A stretch of DNA of 64,000 nt from Pistricoccus aurantiacus (lineage in GTDB: Bacteria; Pseudomonadota; Gammaproteobacteria; Pseudomonadales; Halomonadaceae), in assembly GCF_042682565.1 (NCBI RefSeq), contig NZ_JBHUIC010000004.1. The stretch is one strand, 5' to 3'. Each line of letters starts with the position of its first letter. Positions within the stretch are counted from its first letter, which is position 1. The translations under genes and the position numbers were made by a program. Below are positions 7,821-16,555 of this stretch, in pieces. The notes beneath the pieces are model-generated. The model did not search any database and had not been told where the DNA came from. It saw nothing but the letters and a program-made list of their open reading frames with translations.

Positions 7821-8849
7821 ATGATGGATAATGATCGACTGATCGCCGCGGCTCCGCAAACCGGCGAGCCGCGTATCGATTACGCGATCCGTCCGCGCCG
7901 CCTGGCGGACTATATCGGTCAGCCCGCGGTGCGCGAACAGCTGGATATCTTCATCAGCGCCGCCCGTAACCGTGGTGAAAGCCTCGACCATACCCTGGTA
8001 TTCGGTCCTCCTGGACTTGGCAAGACCACTCTGGCGCATATCATCGCCGCGGAAATGCAGGTGGATCTCAAATCCACTTCCGGGCCGGTATTGGAGCGTC
8101 CCGGCGATCTGGCCGCCATGCTCACCAACCTGCAGCCTGGCGACGTGCTGTTCATCGACGAGATTCACCGTCTGTCCCCGGTGGTGGAGGAAGTGCTGTA
8201 CCCCGCCATGGAAGACTTCCAGCTGGACATCATGATTGGCGACGGACCGGCGGCGCGTTCCATCAAGCTTGACCTGCCTCGCTTCACCCTGGTGGGCGCC
8301 ACTACCCGAGCGGGGCTTCTGACCTCGCCGCTGCGGGATCGCTTTGGTATCGTGCAGCGCCTGGAGTTCTACAACCTTGCTGAACTGACGGAAATCGTCG
8401 CCCGTTCCGCGCGTCTGCTTGAAATCGAAGCGGACCGGGAAGGGGCGGCGGAAATCGCACGTCGTGCCCGGGGCACGCCGCGTATCGCCAACCGCCTGCT
8501 GCGCCGGGTACGGGACTTCGCGGAAGTTCGCGGCAATGGCTTTCTCGATGCCTCCATCGCGGATCAGGCGCTGAATCTCCTGCACGTGGACAGCCACGGC
8601 CTCGATCACATGGATCGCCGTCTGCTGCTGGCGATGATCGAGAAGTTCGAAGGCGGGCCTGTGGGGGTGGATAGTCTGGCGGCGGCGATCAGCGAGGAGC
8701 GTGACACCATCGAGGACGTGATCGAGCCCTATCTGATTCAGCAGGGATTCATGATGCGCACCGCCCGCGGTCGGGTGGTGACACAACAGGCCCATCTCCA
8801 CTTCGGCTTCGACGCCGAACGTTACCCCCCTATTCATTCGAACGATTGA
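7821..8849 (+). CDS. ruvB: Holliday junction branch migration ATPase RuvB
   Basis: A 342-residue AAA+ motor that drives branch migration with RuvA. Walker A is GPPGLGKTTLA (about residues 57-67), Walker B is DVLFIDEIHR, sensor 1 is VGATTRAGLLT, and the arginine finger region is PLRDRFGI. The C-terminal winged-helix DNA-binding part ends with GRVVTQQAHLHFGF. Length is normal. It lies 12 bases after ruvA and directly before the tol genes. Confidence 0.97.
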   Translation: MMDNDRLIAAAPQTGEPRIDYAIRPRRLADYIGQPAVREQLDIFISAARNRGESLDHTLVFGPPGLGKTTLAHIIAAEMQVDLKSTSGPVLERPGDLAAMLTNLQPGDVLFIDEIHRLSPVVEEVLYPAMEDFQLDIMIGDGPAARSIKLDLPRFTLVGATTRAGLLTSPLRDRFGIVQRLEFYNLAELTEIVARSARLLEIEADREGAAEIARRARGTPRIANRLLRRVRDFAEVRGNGFLDASIADQALNLLHVDSHGLDHMDRRLLLAMIEKFEGGPVGVDSLAAAISEERDTIEDVIEPYLIQQGFMMRTARGRVVTQQAHLHFGFDAERYPPIHSND

Positions 8850-8860
8850 CGAGGATTCCC

Positions 8861-9565
8861 GTGAACGATGCCATGTCCATTCCTCACCTGATCATCAACG
8901 CCAGCGGCGTGGTTCAGTTCGTGATGCTGATACTCATTCTGGCTTCAATAGCTTCCTGGGTGGTGATCTTTCAGCGCAGCTTCCTGGTCCGCCGTGCCCA
9001 TCGCGCTCACCGTGCCTTCGAGGAGCGCTTCTGGTCCGGTATCGATCTGAACGATCTCTACCGGGAGACGCCCACGGAAGGCGACACTCAGGGGGCGGAA
9101 CATGTTTTCCGCAGCGGATTTCGCGAATTCAATCGCTTGCTGCCCAAGACCCGCAGCCCTCAGGCGATTCTCGACGGCGTGCAGCGCTCCATGCGGGTGG
9201 CCTGGTCCCAGGAGGAGGATCGCCTCAATCTGCATCTGGGCTTTCTCGCCACCGTGGCCTCCGCCAGCCCTTATATCGGCCTGTTCGGTACCGTCTGGGG
9301 CATCATGGGTTCCTTTCAGAGTTTGTCCATGGCGCAGCAGGCGACCCTTGCCACGGTGGCCCCCTGGATTGCCGAGGCCCTGATAGCCACCGCAATGGGG
9401 CTGTTCGCGGCGATTCCCGCGGTGATCTTCTATAACCGCCTGTCCGGCCAGACCGGTCGACTGCTGGGCAAGTACGAGGATTTCGCCGAGGAGTTTCACT
9501 CCATCCTGCACCGTAGCCTGCAAGGGCGCGGCGAGCCGGAGCGCGCAGGGGAAACGACATCATGA
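8861..9565 (+). CDS. tolQ: Tol-Pal system proton channel protein TolQ
   Basis: A 234-residue inner-membrane protein of the ExbB/TolQ/MotA family that forms the proton-driven motor with TolR. Three membrane segments are visible: residues about 15-37, and the pair around ASPYIGLFGTVWGIMGSF and WIAEALIATAMGLFAAIPAVIFYNRL. I chose the GTG at 8861 because GAGGA stands five bases upstream; an ATG at 8873 and a TTG at 8846 are alternatives. The stop overlaps tolR by 4 bases (ATGA), so translation is coupled. Confidence 0.94.
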   Translation: MNDAMSIPHLIINASGVVQFVMLILILASIASWVVIFQRSFLVRRAHRAHRAFEERFWSGIDLNDLYRETPTEGDTQGAEHVFRSGFREFNRLLPKTRSPQAILDGVQRSMRVAWSQEEDRLNLHLGFLATVASASPYIGLFGTVWGIMGSFQSLSMAQQATLATVAPWIAEALIATAMGLFAAIPAVIFYNRLSGQTGRLLGKYEDFAEEFHSILHRSLQGRGEPERAGETTS

Positions 9566-10005
9566 TGCACGGACCTTTTTTTCGCGGCGGTCGCAAGAAG
9601 CCCATGGGCGAGATCAACGTGGTGCCATTCATCGACGTGATGCTGGTTCTGCTGGTGATCTTCATGATCACCGCGCCCATGCTGACCCAGGGGGTTCAGG
9701 TGGATCTACCGCAGGTCACCTCGGAGCCCATCGAGGACACGGAAAATCAGGAACCGGTGATCGTCAGCGTCGATCGGGACGGCCAGTACTTCATTTCCCT
9801 GGGGGACGAGGAGACCCCGGTGACCCTTGAAGATATTTCCGGTCAGATCATGGCGATTCTGGAGCGGCGTCCCGGTACTCAGGTACTGGTGCGCGGCGAT
9901 CGCAATGTTTCCTACGGTCAGGTGGTGGGCCTGATGAGCACCCTGCAGACCGCCGGGGTGGCCAATGTCGGCCTGATCTCCGAGCCGCCGACGGGCGAGG
10001 GGTAA
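9562..10005 (+). CDS. tolR: Tol-Pal system protein TolR
   Basis: A 147-residue ExbD/TolR protein with one N-terminal transmembrane helix (VVPFIDVMLVLLVIFM) carrying the conserved Asp at residue 25 that couples to proton flow, followed by a periplasmic domain. It works with TolQ and TolA to energise outer-membrane constriction during division. The start overlaps tolQ; tolA follows after 9 bases. Confidence 0.94.
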   Translation: MMHGPFFRGGRKKPMGEINVVPFIDVMLVLLVIFMITAPMLTQGVQVDLPQVTSEPIEDTENQEPVIVSVDRDGQYFISLGDEETPVTLEDISGQIMAILERRPGTQVLVRGDRNVSYGQVVGLMSTLQTAGVANVGLISEPPTGEG

Positions 10006-10014
10006 CAAAGCGCC

Positions 10015-11136
10015 ATGGCCAGACGTAAGTCGCGAGTCGGATACGGCCTGCCGCTGGTCCTTGCCATCGGCCTGCATGTGCTGGTGGTGGTCATCAGTAC
10101 ACTGAGCCTGCCCAGCAGGAAAGACGAACCTTCATCTTCTTCGGTGGTACAAGCAACTCTGGTCAGCACCGAAACCACCACGGATCAGGCCCAGCGTGCC
10201 AAGGAGGCCAAGGCCGCCGCCCGGCAAGCCGAGGAACGGGCCGCTGTGGAGCAGGCCGCGGCGGAAGAAGCCGCTGAAACCGAGGCGCGCCGAGAAGCGC
10301 AAGCCGAGGAGCAGGCGGAACGGCAGGCGCTGGAAGAACAGCGTCAGCAGGCCCAGGCGGAAGCCCGGCGTCGCGAGGAAGCCGCCGAGCAGCAGGTGGC
10401 GGAACGCCAACGAATCGAGGAACGCGAGCAACAGCAGCAGGCTCGTCGGGAAGCGGAGGCGGCGGCGCAGAAGAAGCGTCAGGAAGAGGTTCGCCAGAAG
10501 GCCGAGGCAGAGGCTCAGCGCAAGCAGGCGGAAGAAAAGGCTCGTCAAGAGGCCAAGCGTAAGGCCGAGGCGGAGGCAAAAGCCAAGCAGGCCCGGGAGG
10601 AAGAAGCGCGCCGCAAGGCCGAGGCAGAAGTTCAGGCTAAACGCGAGCAGGAAGAAGCGCGGAAGAAAGCCGCGGCGGAAGCCGAACGCAAGCGTCAGGA
10701 AGAGGCGCGCAGGCAAGCCGAGGCGGAGGCCCAGCGCAAGCGTGAGGAGGCCGCCAAACGCGCCGCCGCTGCCGCCAGCGGAAGCCTGGAAAGCGCTATC
10801 GCCGGCGAGGAAGAAGCCATTGCCAACGCTCGCCAGGCGGAGCAGGCAGCCAACGGCTTTCAGGATCTGGTGCGCCGCTACGTGGAGCAGGCCTGGAATC
10901 TGCCGCCCAATCTGCGTCCCAATACCGAGGCGCTGGTTCGACTCACCTTGCTGCCCACCGGGGAACTCGTCAACGTGACGATTGTACGTAGTAGTAACGA
11001 CGCCGCCTTTGACCGCTCGGTGACTCAAGCAGTGGAGCGGGCGGCGCCTTTTACCGAAATGTCCGATTTGCCGGTGGCGGCCCAGCGCCGCTTCCGTGAA
11101 TTCAATCTACTTTTCCGACCGGGAGATGTGCGCTGA
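10015..11136 (+). CDS. tolA: Cell envelope integrity protein TolA
   Basis: A 373-residue protein linking the TolQR motor to TolB/Pal. It has a basic N terminus and one membrane helix (LPLVLAIGLHVLVVVIST, residues 12-29). A long Ala/Glu/Lys/Arg/Gln-rich helical domain II runs from about residue 57 to 255, built from degenerate EAEAQRK-type repeats. The globular domain III (about residues 275-373) includes the TonB-like PPNLRPNTEALVRLTLLPTG. The repetitive domain causes a long open frame on the opposite strand with no meaning. The stop overlaps the tolB start by one base (TGATG). Confidence 0.93.
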   Translation: MARRKSRVGYGLPLVLAIGLHVLVVVISTLSLPSRKDEPSSSSVVQATLVSTETTTDQAQRAKEAKAAARQAEERAAVEQAAAEEAAETEARREAQAEEQAERQALEEQRQQAQAEARRREEAAEQQVAERQRIEEREQQQQARREAEAAAQKKRQEEVRQKAEAEAQRKQAEEKARQEAKRKAEAEAKAKQAREEEARRKAEAEVQAKREQEEARKKAAAEAERKRQEEARRQAEAEAQRKREEAAKRAAAAASGSLESAIAGEEEAIANARQAEQAANGFQDLVRRYVEQAWNLPPNLRPNTEALVRLTLLPTGELVNVTIVRSSNDAAFDRSVTQAVERAAPFTEMSDLPVAAQRRFREFNLLFRPGDVR

Positions 11137-12440
11137 TGAAACGTTTTACAAGCCTAAGTCTAAGCCTATGGCTGGGCATGCTGTTGATGACTCTCGCGAG
11201 TCTTGCCCAGGCGGATCTGACCATCGAGATCACCCGGGGAAGCGAGAAGGCGACGCCCATCGCCATTGTGCCGTTCGCGACGCCCCAGGATCAGCCCTTG
11301 CCTCAGGATGTGGCTCAGATCATCGCGGACGATCTGGAGCACAGCGGCCAGTTCTCGCCCTTGCCGGCGCGCACCCTGATTTCCCGACCTCATGACAGCG
11401 CCAGCGTCAAGTATCGGGATTGGCGCGCGGTGGATGCGGACTATCTGACCGTGGGCAAGATCACCCAGGAAGGCAGCCAGTATCGTATCCAGTTCGAGCT
11501 GATGGATATCTACGGCGAGAAGCGAGTGATCGGCGAGGTCGTGACCGCCGGCCAGGGGGAGTTGCGCGAAGCCGCCCATTACATCAGCGACAAGATTTTC
11601 GAGGCCATTACCGGGATTCGCGGGGCCTTTTCCACCAAGATCGCCTATGTCACTTCCCAGGGCGTCGGCGAAGACATGCGTTTCGGCCTTCACGTGGCGG
11701 ATGCGGACGGCCACAACAGCCGAGAGATCCTGTCCTCTTCCGAACCGATCATGTCGCCTGCCTGGTCACCGGACGGCCGCAAGCTGGCCTATGTTTCCTT
11801 CGAAACCGAGCGCCCCGCCATCTATATCCAGGATCTGGCATCGAGTCAGCGGGTGCGGGCAAGCTCCTTTAGAGGGATCAACGGCGCGCCTGCCTGGTCA
11901 CCGGATGGCCGCAAGCTGGCCATGTCTCTTTCCAAGGACGGCCAGCCGGAAATCTACGTGATGGATATCGGCGCCCGCAGCTTTCAACGGCTGACCAACA
12001 GTGACGCCATCGATACCGAACCTAGCTGGTCGCCGGACGGCGATAGCCTGGTGTTCACCTCGGATCGCAGCGGCTCGCCGCAGCTTTACCGACTCGACCT
12101 GGGGAGCAACGAGGCAAAACGGCTGACCTTCACCGGCAACTACAACTCGCGTGGGCGTTTCTCGCCGGACGGGGAATCCCTGTTCATGATCCATCGCGGC
12201 AACGGCGGATTTCAGGTCGCGCGTCAGGATCTGGACAGCGGCAGACTGGTCACCCTGACGGACTCCGGCGCCGATGAATCCCCCAGTGTTGCCCCCAACG
12301 GGACCATGGTAATCTTTGCCACGCAGCAGGGGGGGGGCGACGTGCTGGGGGCCGTCTCCGCGGATGGCAACGCCTCGTTTCGCCTGCCATCGGCGCAAGG
12401 CGACGTGCGCGAGCCCGCCTGGTCGCCGTTCATGAACTAG
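11136..12440 (+). CDS. tolB: Tol-Pal system beta-propeller protein TolB
   Basis: A 434-residue periplasmic protein with a Sec signal peptide of about 26 residues (hydrophobic core, cleavage after SLAQA). It has an N-terminal mixed domain (to about residue 165) and a C-terminal six-bladed propeller with repeated WSPDGRKLA-type blade ends. It binds Pal and receives the TolA pull. Two blades share almost identical DNA (around 11759 and 11889). A run of nine G occurs in the coding sequence at 12329-12337. Confidence 0.95.
   Translation: MKRFTSLSLSLWLGMLLMTLASLAQADLTIEITRGSEKATPIAIVPFATPQDQPLPQDVAQIIADDLEHSGQFSPLPARTLISRPHDSASVKYRDWRAVDADYLTVGKITQEGSQYRIQFELMDIYGEKRVIGEVVTAGQGELREAAHYISDKIFEAITGIRGAFSTKIAYVTSQGVGEDMRFGLHVADADGHNSREILSSSEPIMSPAWSPDGRKLAYVSFETERPAIYIQDLASSQRVRASSFRGINGAPAWSPDGRKLAMSLSKDGQPEIYVMDIGARSFQRLTNSDAIDTEPSWSPDGDSLVFTSDRSGSPQLYRLDLGSNEAKRLTFTGNYNSRGRFSPDGESLFMIHRGNGGFQVARQDLDSGRLVTLTDSGADESPSVAPNGTMVIFATQQGGGDVLGAVSADGNASFRLPSAQGDVREPAWSPFMN
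12329..12337. repeat. G9 homopolymer inside tolB
   Basis: Nine consecutive G residues lie inside the reading frame of tolB about 100 bases before the stop, encoding part of QQGGGDVLG. The frame is open across the tract. Confidence 0.9.
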
Positions 12441-12555
12441 ATGGCGTTTATTGGTAGCCAACGCTTGTGGTGGCTACGGACTGTAAGGTCGCTATCGGAT
12501 GGCACCGATAGCAGTCACGATTAGATGTAATTATTGGTCGTATCAAGGAGTTTTC

Positions 12556-13119
12556 ATGCGGGCTTCATCTTACTTCAAGTCTTTGGCGGTGGCGGCGTCC
12601 TTCGCTTTGATAGCCGGTTGTTCCAGCACCGGCGGCACACAGGACGGATCCCTGGATGGAGCCGGCGGCATGGGGGGTGGCGGCGCCGACGGTTCCGGTG
12701 TCTCCGGCAGCGGTGTATCCGGCCAGGGTATGAATGGTTATGGCCAGCAAGGCACCGGTCGTGGCCAGCAGGACGGCAGCCAGAGCGGTATCCCCCAGGT
12801 GCGCACCGTCTATTTCGATTACGATCGGGATACCATTCGCAGCGAATTCGAACCTGTGCTCAATGCCCATGCCCAGTACCTGCAAGGCCACCCCAATACC
12901 AAGGTCGTGCTGCAAGGTCATACGGACGAGCGCGGCACCCGGGAATACAACCTGGGCCTGGGGGAGCGGCGTGCCAATGCCGTGGTGCGTTTCATGACCG
13001 TACAGGGCGTGCCCTCATCGCAGATGGAAGTCGTCAGCTACGGTGAAGAGCGTCCGGCGGTCCGCGGCGGCAACGAAGAGAGCTACGCGCAGAATCGCCG
13101 GGTCGTCTTCGATTATTGA
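12556..13119 (+). CDS. pal: Peptidoglycan-associated lipoprotein Pal
   Basis: A 187-residue outer-membrane lipoprotein. The signal peptide ends in the lipobox LIAGC, with the lipidated Cys at residue 22. A Gly/Ser/Gln-rich linker (residues about 25-78) is unusually glycine-rich. The OmpA-like peptidoglycan-binding domain follows, with VYFDYDRDTIR and the signature TDERGTREYNLGLGERRA. The ATG at 12556 is preceded by AAGGAG; an upstream in-frame start lacks a signal peptide. It anchors the outer membrane to murein and partners TolB. Confidence 0.95.
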   Translation: MRASSYFKSLAVAASFALIAGCSSTGGTQDGSLDGAGGMGGGGADGSGVSGSGVSGQGMNGYGQQGTGRGQQDGSQSGIPQVRTVYFDYDRDTIRSEFEPVLNAHAQYLQGHPNTKVVLQGHTDERGTREYNLGLGERRANAVVRFMTVQGVPSSQMEVVSYGEERPAVRGGNEESYAQNRRVVFDY

Positions 13120-13161
13120 TCGCGGGATGTTGCGCGACGGAAAGATCCGCTCGAGACGCCG

Positions 13162-14022
13162 ATGGAGTCGACGATGAAACAGGTTTCACCAGGCTTTGGT
13201 CTGCACGAACAAGGCTTGAAACGCCCACACTGGGAAGCGCCGGCATTAAAGAAACCCGGCTTCAGGATACTGTGCATGACGGGGGCCTTGCTGCTCCCGT
13301 TTGCTGCTCTCGATACGGCCACGGCTCAGGTGGTGGAAGATCTTTCCGATCAGGCGAAAAGCTTCTACGAGCAGACCGAGGTCCGTCAGGGAAGCAGCGG
13401 CAGCCTGGTGCTGTTCAATCAGGTACAGGAACATCAGCGGGAGATCCAGCGGCTGCGCGGAGAAATCGAGGAGCTGCGCTATCAGTTCGAGCAGTCCAAG
13501 CGCCTTTCTCAGCAGCGCTACCTGGAGTTGGAAAAACGCCTGAACGCCGTTGGCTCGACGACGAGGGGCGAGCCGTCTTCTCGTCCCCAAGTGGATCAGG
13601 ATAGCGCCAATCAGGTGACGGAAATCGCCGGCGGCAGCAATGAAGAAGCGGCAAAAAGCGCCTATCGGGACGCTTTCGACAAGGTCCAGGCGCGGGATTT
13701 TCCCGCCGCTACCGGGGCCTTCGAGTCCTTCGTCGCGCAGTATCCGGACAGCAGTCTGGCCGCCAACGGCTATTATTGGCTAGGCGAACTGTATTCCAGC
13801 GACGGTGAGCTCGACAAGGCGGCAACCGCTTTCCAGCGGGTGATCGACGATTTCTCCGAAAGCAGCAAGGCGCCGGACGCCATGTATAAGCTAGGCTTGT
13901 TGCGAGCCCGACAGGGACAGCCGGAGGATAGCCGCCGTCTGCTGGAGCAGGTTCAGAAGGAACACCCGCAGAGCAGCGCCGCCAATCTGGCCAAGCAGTT
14001 TCTCAACCAGCCGGTCAATTGA
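13162..14022 (+). CDS. cpoB: Cell division coordinator CpoB (YbgF)
   Basis: A 286-residue periplasmic protein, last gene of the tol-pal cluster. A hydrophobic signal core (CMTGALLLPFAALDTATAQ) lies only at residues 38-56, so the first 37 residues form an unusually long n-region or the true start is downstream. An N-terminal trimerising coiled coil follows (residues about 85-130), then three TPR-like repeats (e.g. GYYWLGELYSSDGELDKAA). It coordinates murein synthesis with Tol-driven constriction. Start choices are ATG 13162 or 13174; the ribosome-binding site is weak for both. Confidence 0.88.
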   Translation: MESTMKQVSPGFGLHEQGLKRPHWEAPALKKPGFRILCMTGALLLPFAALDTATAQVVEDLSDQAKSFYEQTEVRQGSSGSLVLFNQVQEHQREIQRLRGEIEELRYQFEQSKRLSQQRYLELEKRLNAVGSTTRGEPSSRPQVDQDSANQVTEIAGGSNEEAAKSAYRDAFDKVQARDFPAATGAFESFVAQYPDSSLAANGYYWLGELYSSDGELDKAATAFQRVIDDFSESSKAPDAMYKLGLLRARQGQPEDSRRLLEQVQKEHPQSSAANLAKQFLNQPVN

Positions 14023-14053
14023 AAAAGCAAGAAGATTCCAGGGGAGTGAGCTC

Positions 14054-14818
14054 ATGAACTGCAAGATCGACTATCAAGCACCGGCGGAGCTGCTCAAGGA
14101 TCGCATCATCCTGGTCACCGGAGCGGGTAACGGCATCGGCCGTGCCGCGGCATTGGCCTATGCCAGTCATGGCGCGACGGTGATTCTGCTGGGTCGAACG
14201 ACCTCTCGACTGGAAGAGGTTTACGATGCCATCGAGGCGGCGGGTGGGCCACAGCCCGCCATCTATCCACTGGATTTCGAAGGCGCCACCCCGGAAGACT
14301 ACCGCCACATGGCGGAAACCCTGGACCAGGAGTTCGGGCGTCTCGACGGGCTCCTGCATAATGCGGGGATTCTGGGCCGTATTACCCCCTTCGAGCAATA
14401 CAATCCGGAGCTATGGCAGCAGGTCATGCAGATCAACCTCAACGGCCCGGTAATGATGACCCAGGCGTTGCTGCCGCTACTGAAGGCGGCGGATCAGGCC
14501 TCCGTGATATTCACCTCCTCCGGCGTCGGGCATAAGGGGCGCGCCTTTTGGGGCGCCTATGCGGTATCCAAGGCGGCAACGGAAAATTTCGTCGAAGTGT
14601 TGGCGGACGAGCTGGAAAACACTTCTCGCATCCGCTTCAACAGTATCAATCCAGGCGCGACTCGCACCGCCATGCGCCAGACCGCCTTTCCCGGCGAGGA
14701 TCCGCAAACGCTGCTGGCCCCGGAAGACATCATGCCCAGCTATCTGTGGTTGATGGGGCCGGATAGTGAAGGGCGCAGCGGCGAACACTTCGAGGCCCAG
14801 CCGCCGCGGAACCAGTAA
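14054..14818 (+). CDS. yciK: YciK-family short-chain oxidoreductase
   Basis: A 254-residue SDR with the nucleotide motif TGAGNGIGRA (residues 22-31), the catalytic pattern Ser plus YAVSK, and the family block LLHNAGILG. The N terminus matches YciK-type proteins (DYQAPAELLKDRIILVTGAG). In Pseudomonas such a gene follows mupP in the same direction; here it is on the opposite strand with a CBS protein gene between. The substrate is unknown. AGGGGAG provides the ribosome-binding site. Confidence 0.86.
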   Translation: MNCKIDYQAPAELLKDRIILVTGAGNGIGRAAALAYASHGATVILLGRTTSRLEEVYDAIEAAGGPQPAIYPLDFEGATPEDYRHMAETLDQEFGRLDGLLHNAGILGRITPFEQYNPELWQQVMQINLNGPVMMTQALLPLLKAADQASVIFTSSGVGHKGRAFWGAYAVSKAATENFVEVLADELENTSRIRFNSINPGATRTAMRQTAFPGEDPQTLLAPEDIMPSYLWLMGPDSEGRSGEHFEAQPPRNQ

Positions 14819-14837
14819 ATTATCCTGCGGAGAGCTT

Positions 14838-14869
14838 GCACAGGCAGACGCGAGCAGCGGGGCCTGTGC
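14838..14869 (+). terminator. Weak inverted repeat after yciK
   Basis: GCACAGGC (14838-14845) pairs with GCCTGTGC (14862-14869) around a 16-base loop, just behind the yciK stop. No clear T-run follows, so intrinsic termination is uncertain. The rest of the gap to 14993 shows only G-rich runs. Confidence 0.3.
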
Positions 14870-14993
14870 TTGATCTTGACTGACCACAGGATCGGGAGCG
14901 CCTGGCGGGGCGGGGGGGCGCGAAGACTTCCTGAACGCAAGTGAGCCGAATATCAGAACGGTACAGCGACGCTGCCGCCGGTCCTGGTCCAGT

Positions 14994-15677
14994 TCAGTAT
15001 CCGCCAATGCCGCGCGGCCTGAGCCCCAGATGGTTGATTACCTGCTTGACACCTGGCGTGTTCTCGGCAGCCACCTGCACCGCCCAGCGCTGCTCCTTGG
15101 TTTCCACCAACCCCCAGAGCTGAACGCAACCATCAGAAACGATCACAGTGAGGTGCTCACCCCAAAGCCCGCTTAATGCTTTCAGTTCCTTGTAGATGGC
15201 CTTGCGAATGTTGCGATCATCGATGCTGGCTTCAATCTCGGGCTCGACGGTGGCAAAGCCGCGCAGCAGGTTGGAGCGACTGACGATGCCAACCAGACGG
15301 CCGTCGCGCACCACAGGCACCCGCTTGATGCGATATTTTTCCAGCAGTCCAGCAATACGGTGCAGCGGCTCATCCTCGCTCACGGTGAGCGGGTCGGGGG
15401 TCATGACCTCACCGGCGCATCGGCCGTGAGCCTTTACATAGTCCACCACGCTGGTGCCAGAAAACAGCTTGAGCCACCAGGACTTGTGGCTATCCTCGTC
15501 GTTCTCGATACGGCGTATCAGATCGCCTTCGCTAACGATACCGAGAACACGCTGCTCGCTATCCACCACCGGCACTGCACTGATACCGTGCTCGGCAAGG
15601 AGACTGGCGATCTCGCGAACCTCGCTCTCAAGGGCGACACTGATCACCTTGGTTGTCATGACATCGGCGGCACGCAT
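14994..15677 (-). CDS. CBS-domain pair protein with C-terminal BON domain
   Basis: A 227-residue cytoplasmic protein. Two CBS domains (about residues 1-60 and 88-140; AADVMTTKVISV and AGEVMTPDPLTVSEDEPL) would bind an adenine nucleotide. A BON-like domain (about residues 150-220; QLWGLVETKEQRWAVQVAAENTPGV) completes it. The combination is common in environmental proteobacteria and is linked only loosely to nucleotide sensing or stress. GAGGAGG precedes the ATG. The gene separates yciK from mupP and stands 170 bases after mupP, so it probably has its own promoter. Confidence 0.85.
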   Translation of the reverse strand: MRAADVMTTKVISVALESEVREIASLLAEHGISAVPVVDSEQRVLGIVSEGDLIRRIENDEDSHKSWWLKLFSGTSVVDYVKAHGRCAGEVMTPDPLTVSEDEPLHRIAGLLEKYRIKRVPVVRDGRLVGIVSRSNLLRGFATVEPEIEASIDDRNIRKAIYKELKALSGLWGEHLTVIVSDGCVQLWGLVETKEQRWAVQVAAENTPGVKQVINHLGLRPRGIGGY

Positions 15678-15847
15678 GGACTACCTCCTCGGCTAACGGA
15701 ACAAAAGCAGCTTTTTACTCGACACTGATTCCTGCTATTGGCTGTACGATTACCATATTCACCAGAATAGCCTTGCGCCAGCGAATGCCAATCGAGGCAA
15801 TGAAGCGAGGGCAACAGGATCGCCCGAGTTGTTTTAGAAACGCGTAA

Positions 15848-16555
15848 TCAATCACCCGGGATCCGACATGCGGTATTTTCCATTTCGTGAGTTGGCCTCA
15901 ACAACTCCGCGACTAGATCCTGTGGAGTATCGAACCACATATCCGCCGGCCATTGGCGGTAATCCTGTTCTTTTTCGATATAGCCGTAACCCACCGCCAC
16001 CGCGGTCATGCCGGCGGCCCGGGCGGCCTGCATGTCCCGCAGATGATCACCAATGTACCAGCAATCGTCTGGTGCGATATCCAGCCGGCGGGCGGCTTCC
16101 CACAGGGGTTCCGGGTCGGGTTTCTTGACCGGCAGATCATCGGCGCAGAGCAGGGCGCCAGGCGTCAAGCCCAGCGCTTCGATCAACGGATCCGCATAGG
16201 CCCGAGGCTTGTTGGTGACGATCCCCCAGCCTCGCGTCGTCGAATGCCAGGCCGTCAGCAGCGCATCGAGCCCGGGAAATACCCGACTTTCCGCCGCCAC
16301 ATTCCGGGCATAAGCCTCGAGCAGAAATTCCCGCGCCAGGGAATGGCCGGTATCTTCCATCGCCAGCCCCAGCGCCAGGGTCACCAGTGCACTGCCGCCG
16401 TTGGAAACCTGTTCACGAATCACTTCGAAGGGGAGTTCAGACAGGCCGTGATGGACCCGCAGGGCGTTGGTGGCCCGGGCCAGGTCCGGAGCGGTGTCCA
16501 CCAGGGTGCCGTCGAGATCGAACAGCAGGGCGCGAGGAAGAACGCTGGAATTCAC
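15848..16555 (-). CDS. mupP: HAD phosphatase, probable N-acetylmuramic acid 6-phosphate phosphatase MupP
   Basis: A 235-residue HAD-superfamily hydrolase with motif I LFDLDGTLVDTAPD, the later Lys in VKKPDPEPL and motif IV GDHLRDMQAARAAG. Automatic annotation would call it phosphoglycolate phosphatase. The position directly behind ubiG, with a 4-base overlap, matches the Pseudomonas ubiG-mupP arrangement, where the product dephosphorylates MurNAc-6-phosphate in cell-wall recycling. The MupP assignment therefore rests on synteny and general resemblance, not on a specific residue. Confidence 0.78.
   Translation of the reverse strand: MNSSVLPRALLFDLDGTLVDTAPDLARATNALRVHHGLSELPFEVIREQVSNGGSALVTLALGLAMEDTGHSLAREFLLEAYARNVAAESRVFPGLDALLTAWHSTTRGWGIVTNKPRAYADPLIEALGLTPGALLCADDLPVKKPDPEPLWEAARRLDIAPDDCWYIGDHLRDMQAARAAGMTAVAVGYGYIEKEQDYRQWPADMWFDTPQDLVAELLRPTHEMENTACRIPGD

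Noticed and set aside
7647..8837. 396-aa minus-strand frame opposite ruvB
   Set aside because: Shadow of ruvB with no recognisable protein features.
10132..11028. Long minus-strand open frame (298 aa) opposite tolA
   Set aside because: It mirrors the repetitive Ala/Glu/Lys codons of tolA domain II; low-complexity leucine-rich translation, no ribosome-binding site and no homology recognised.
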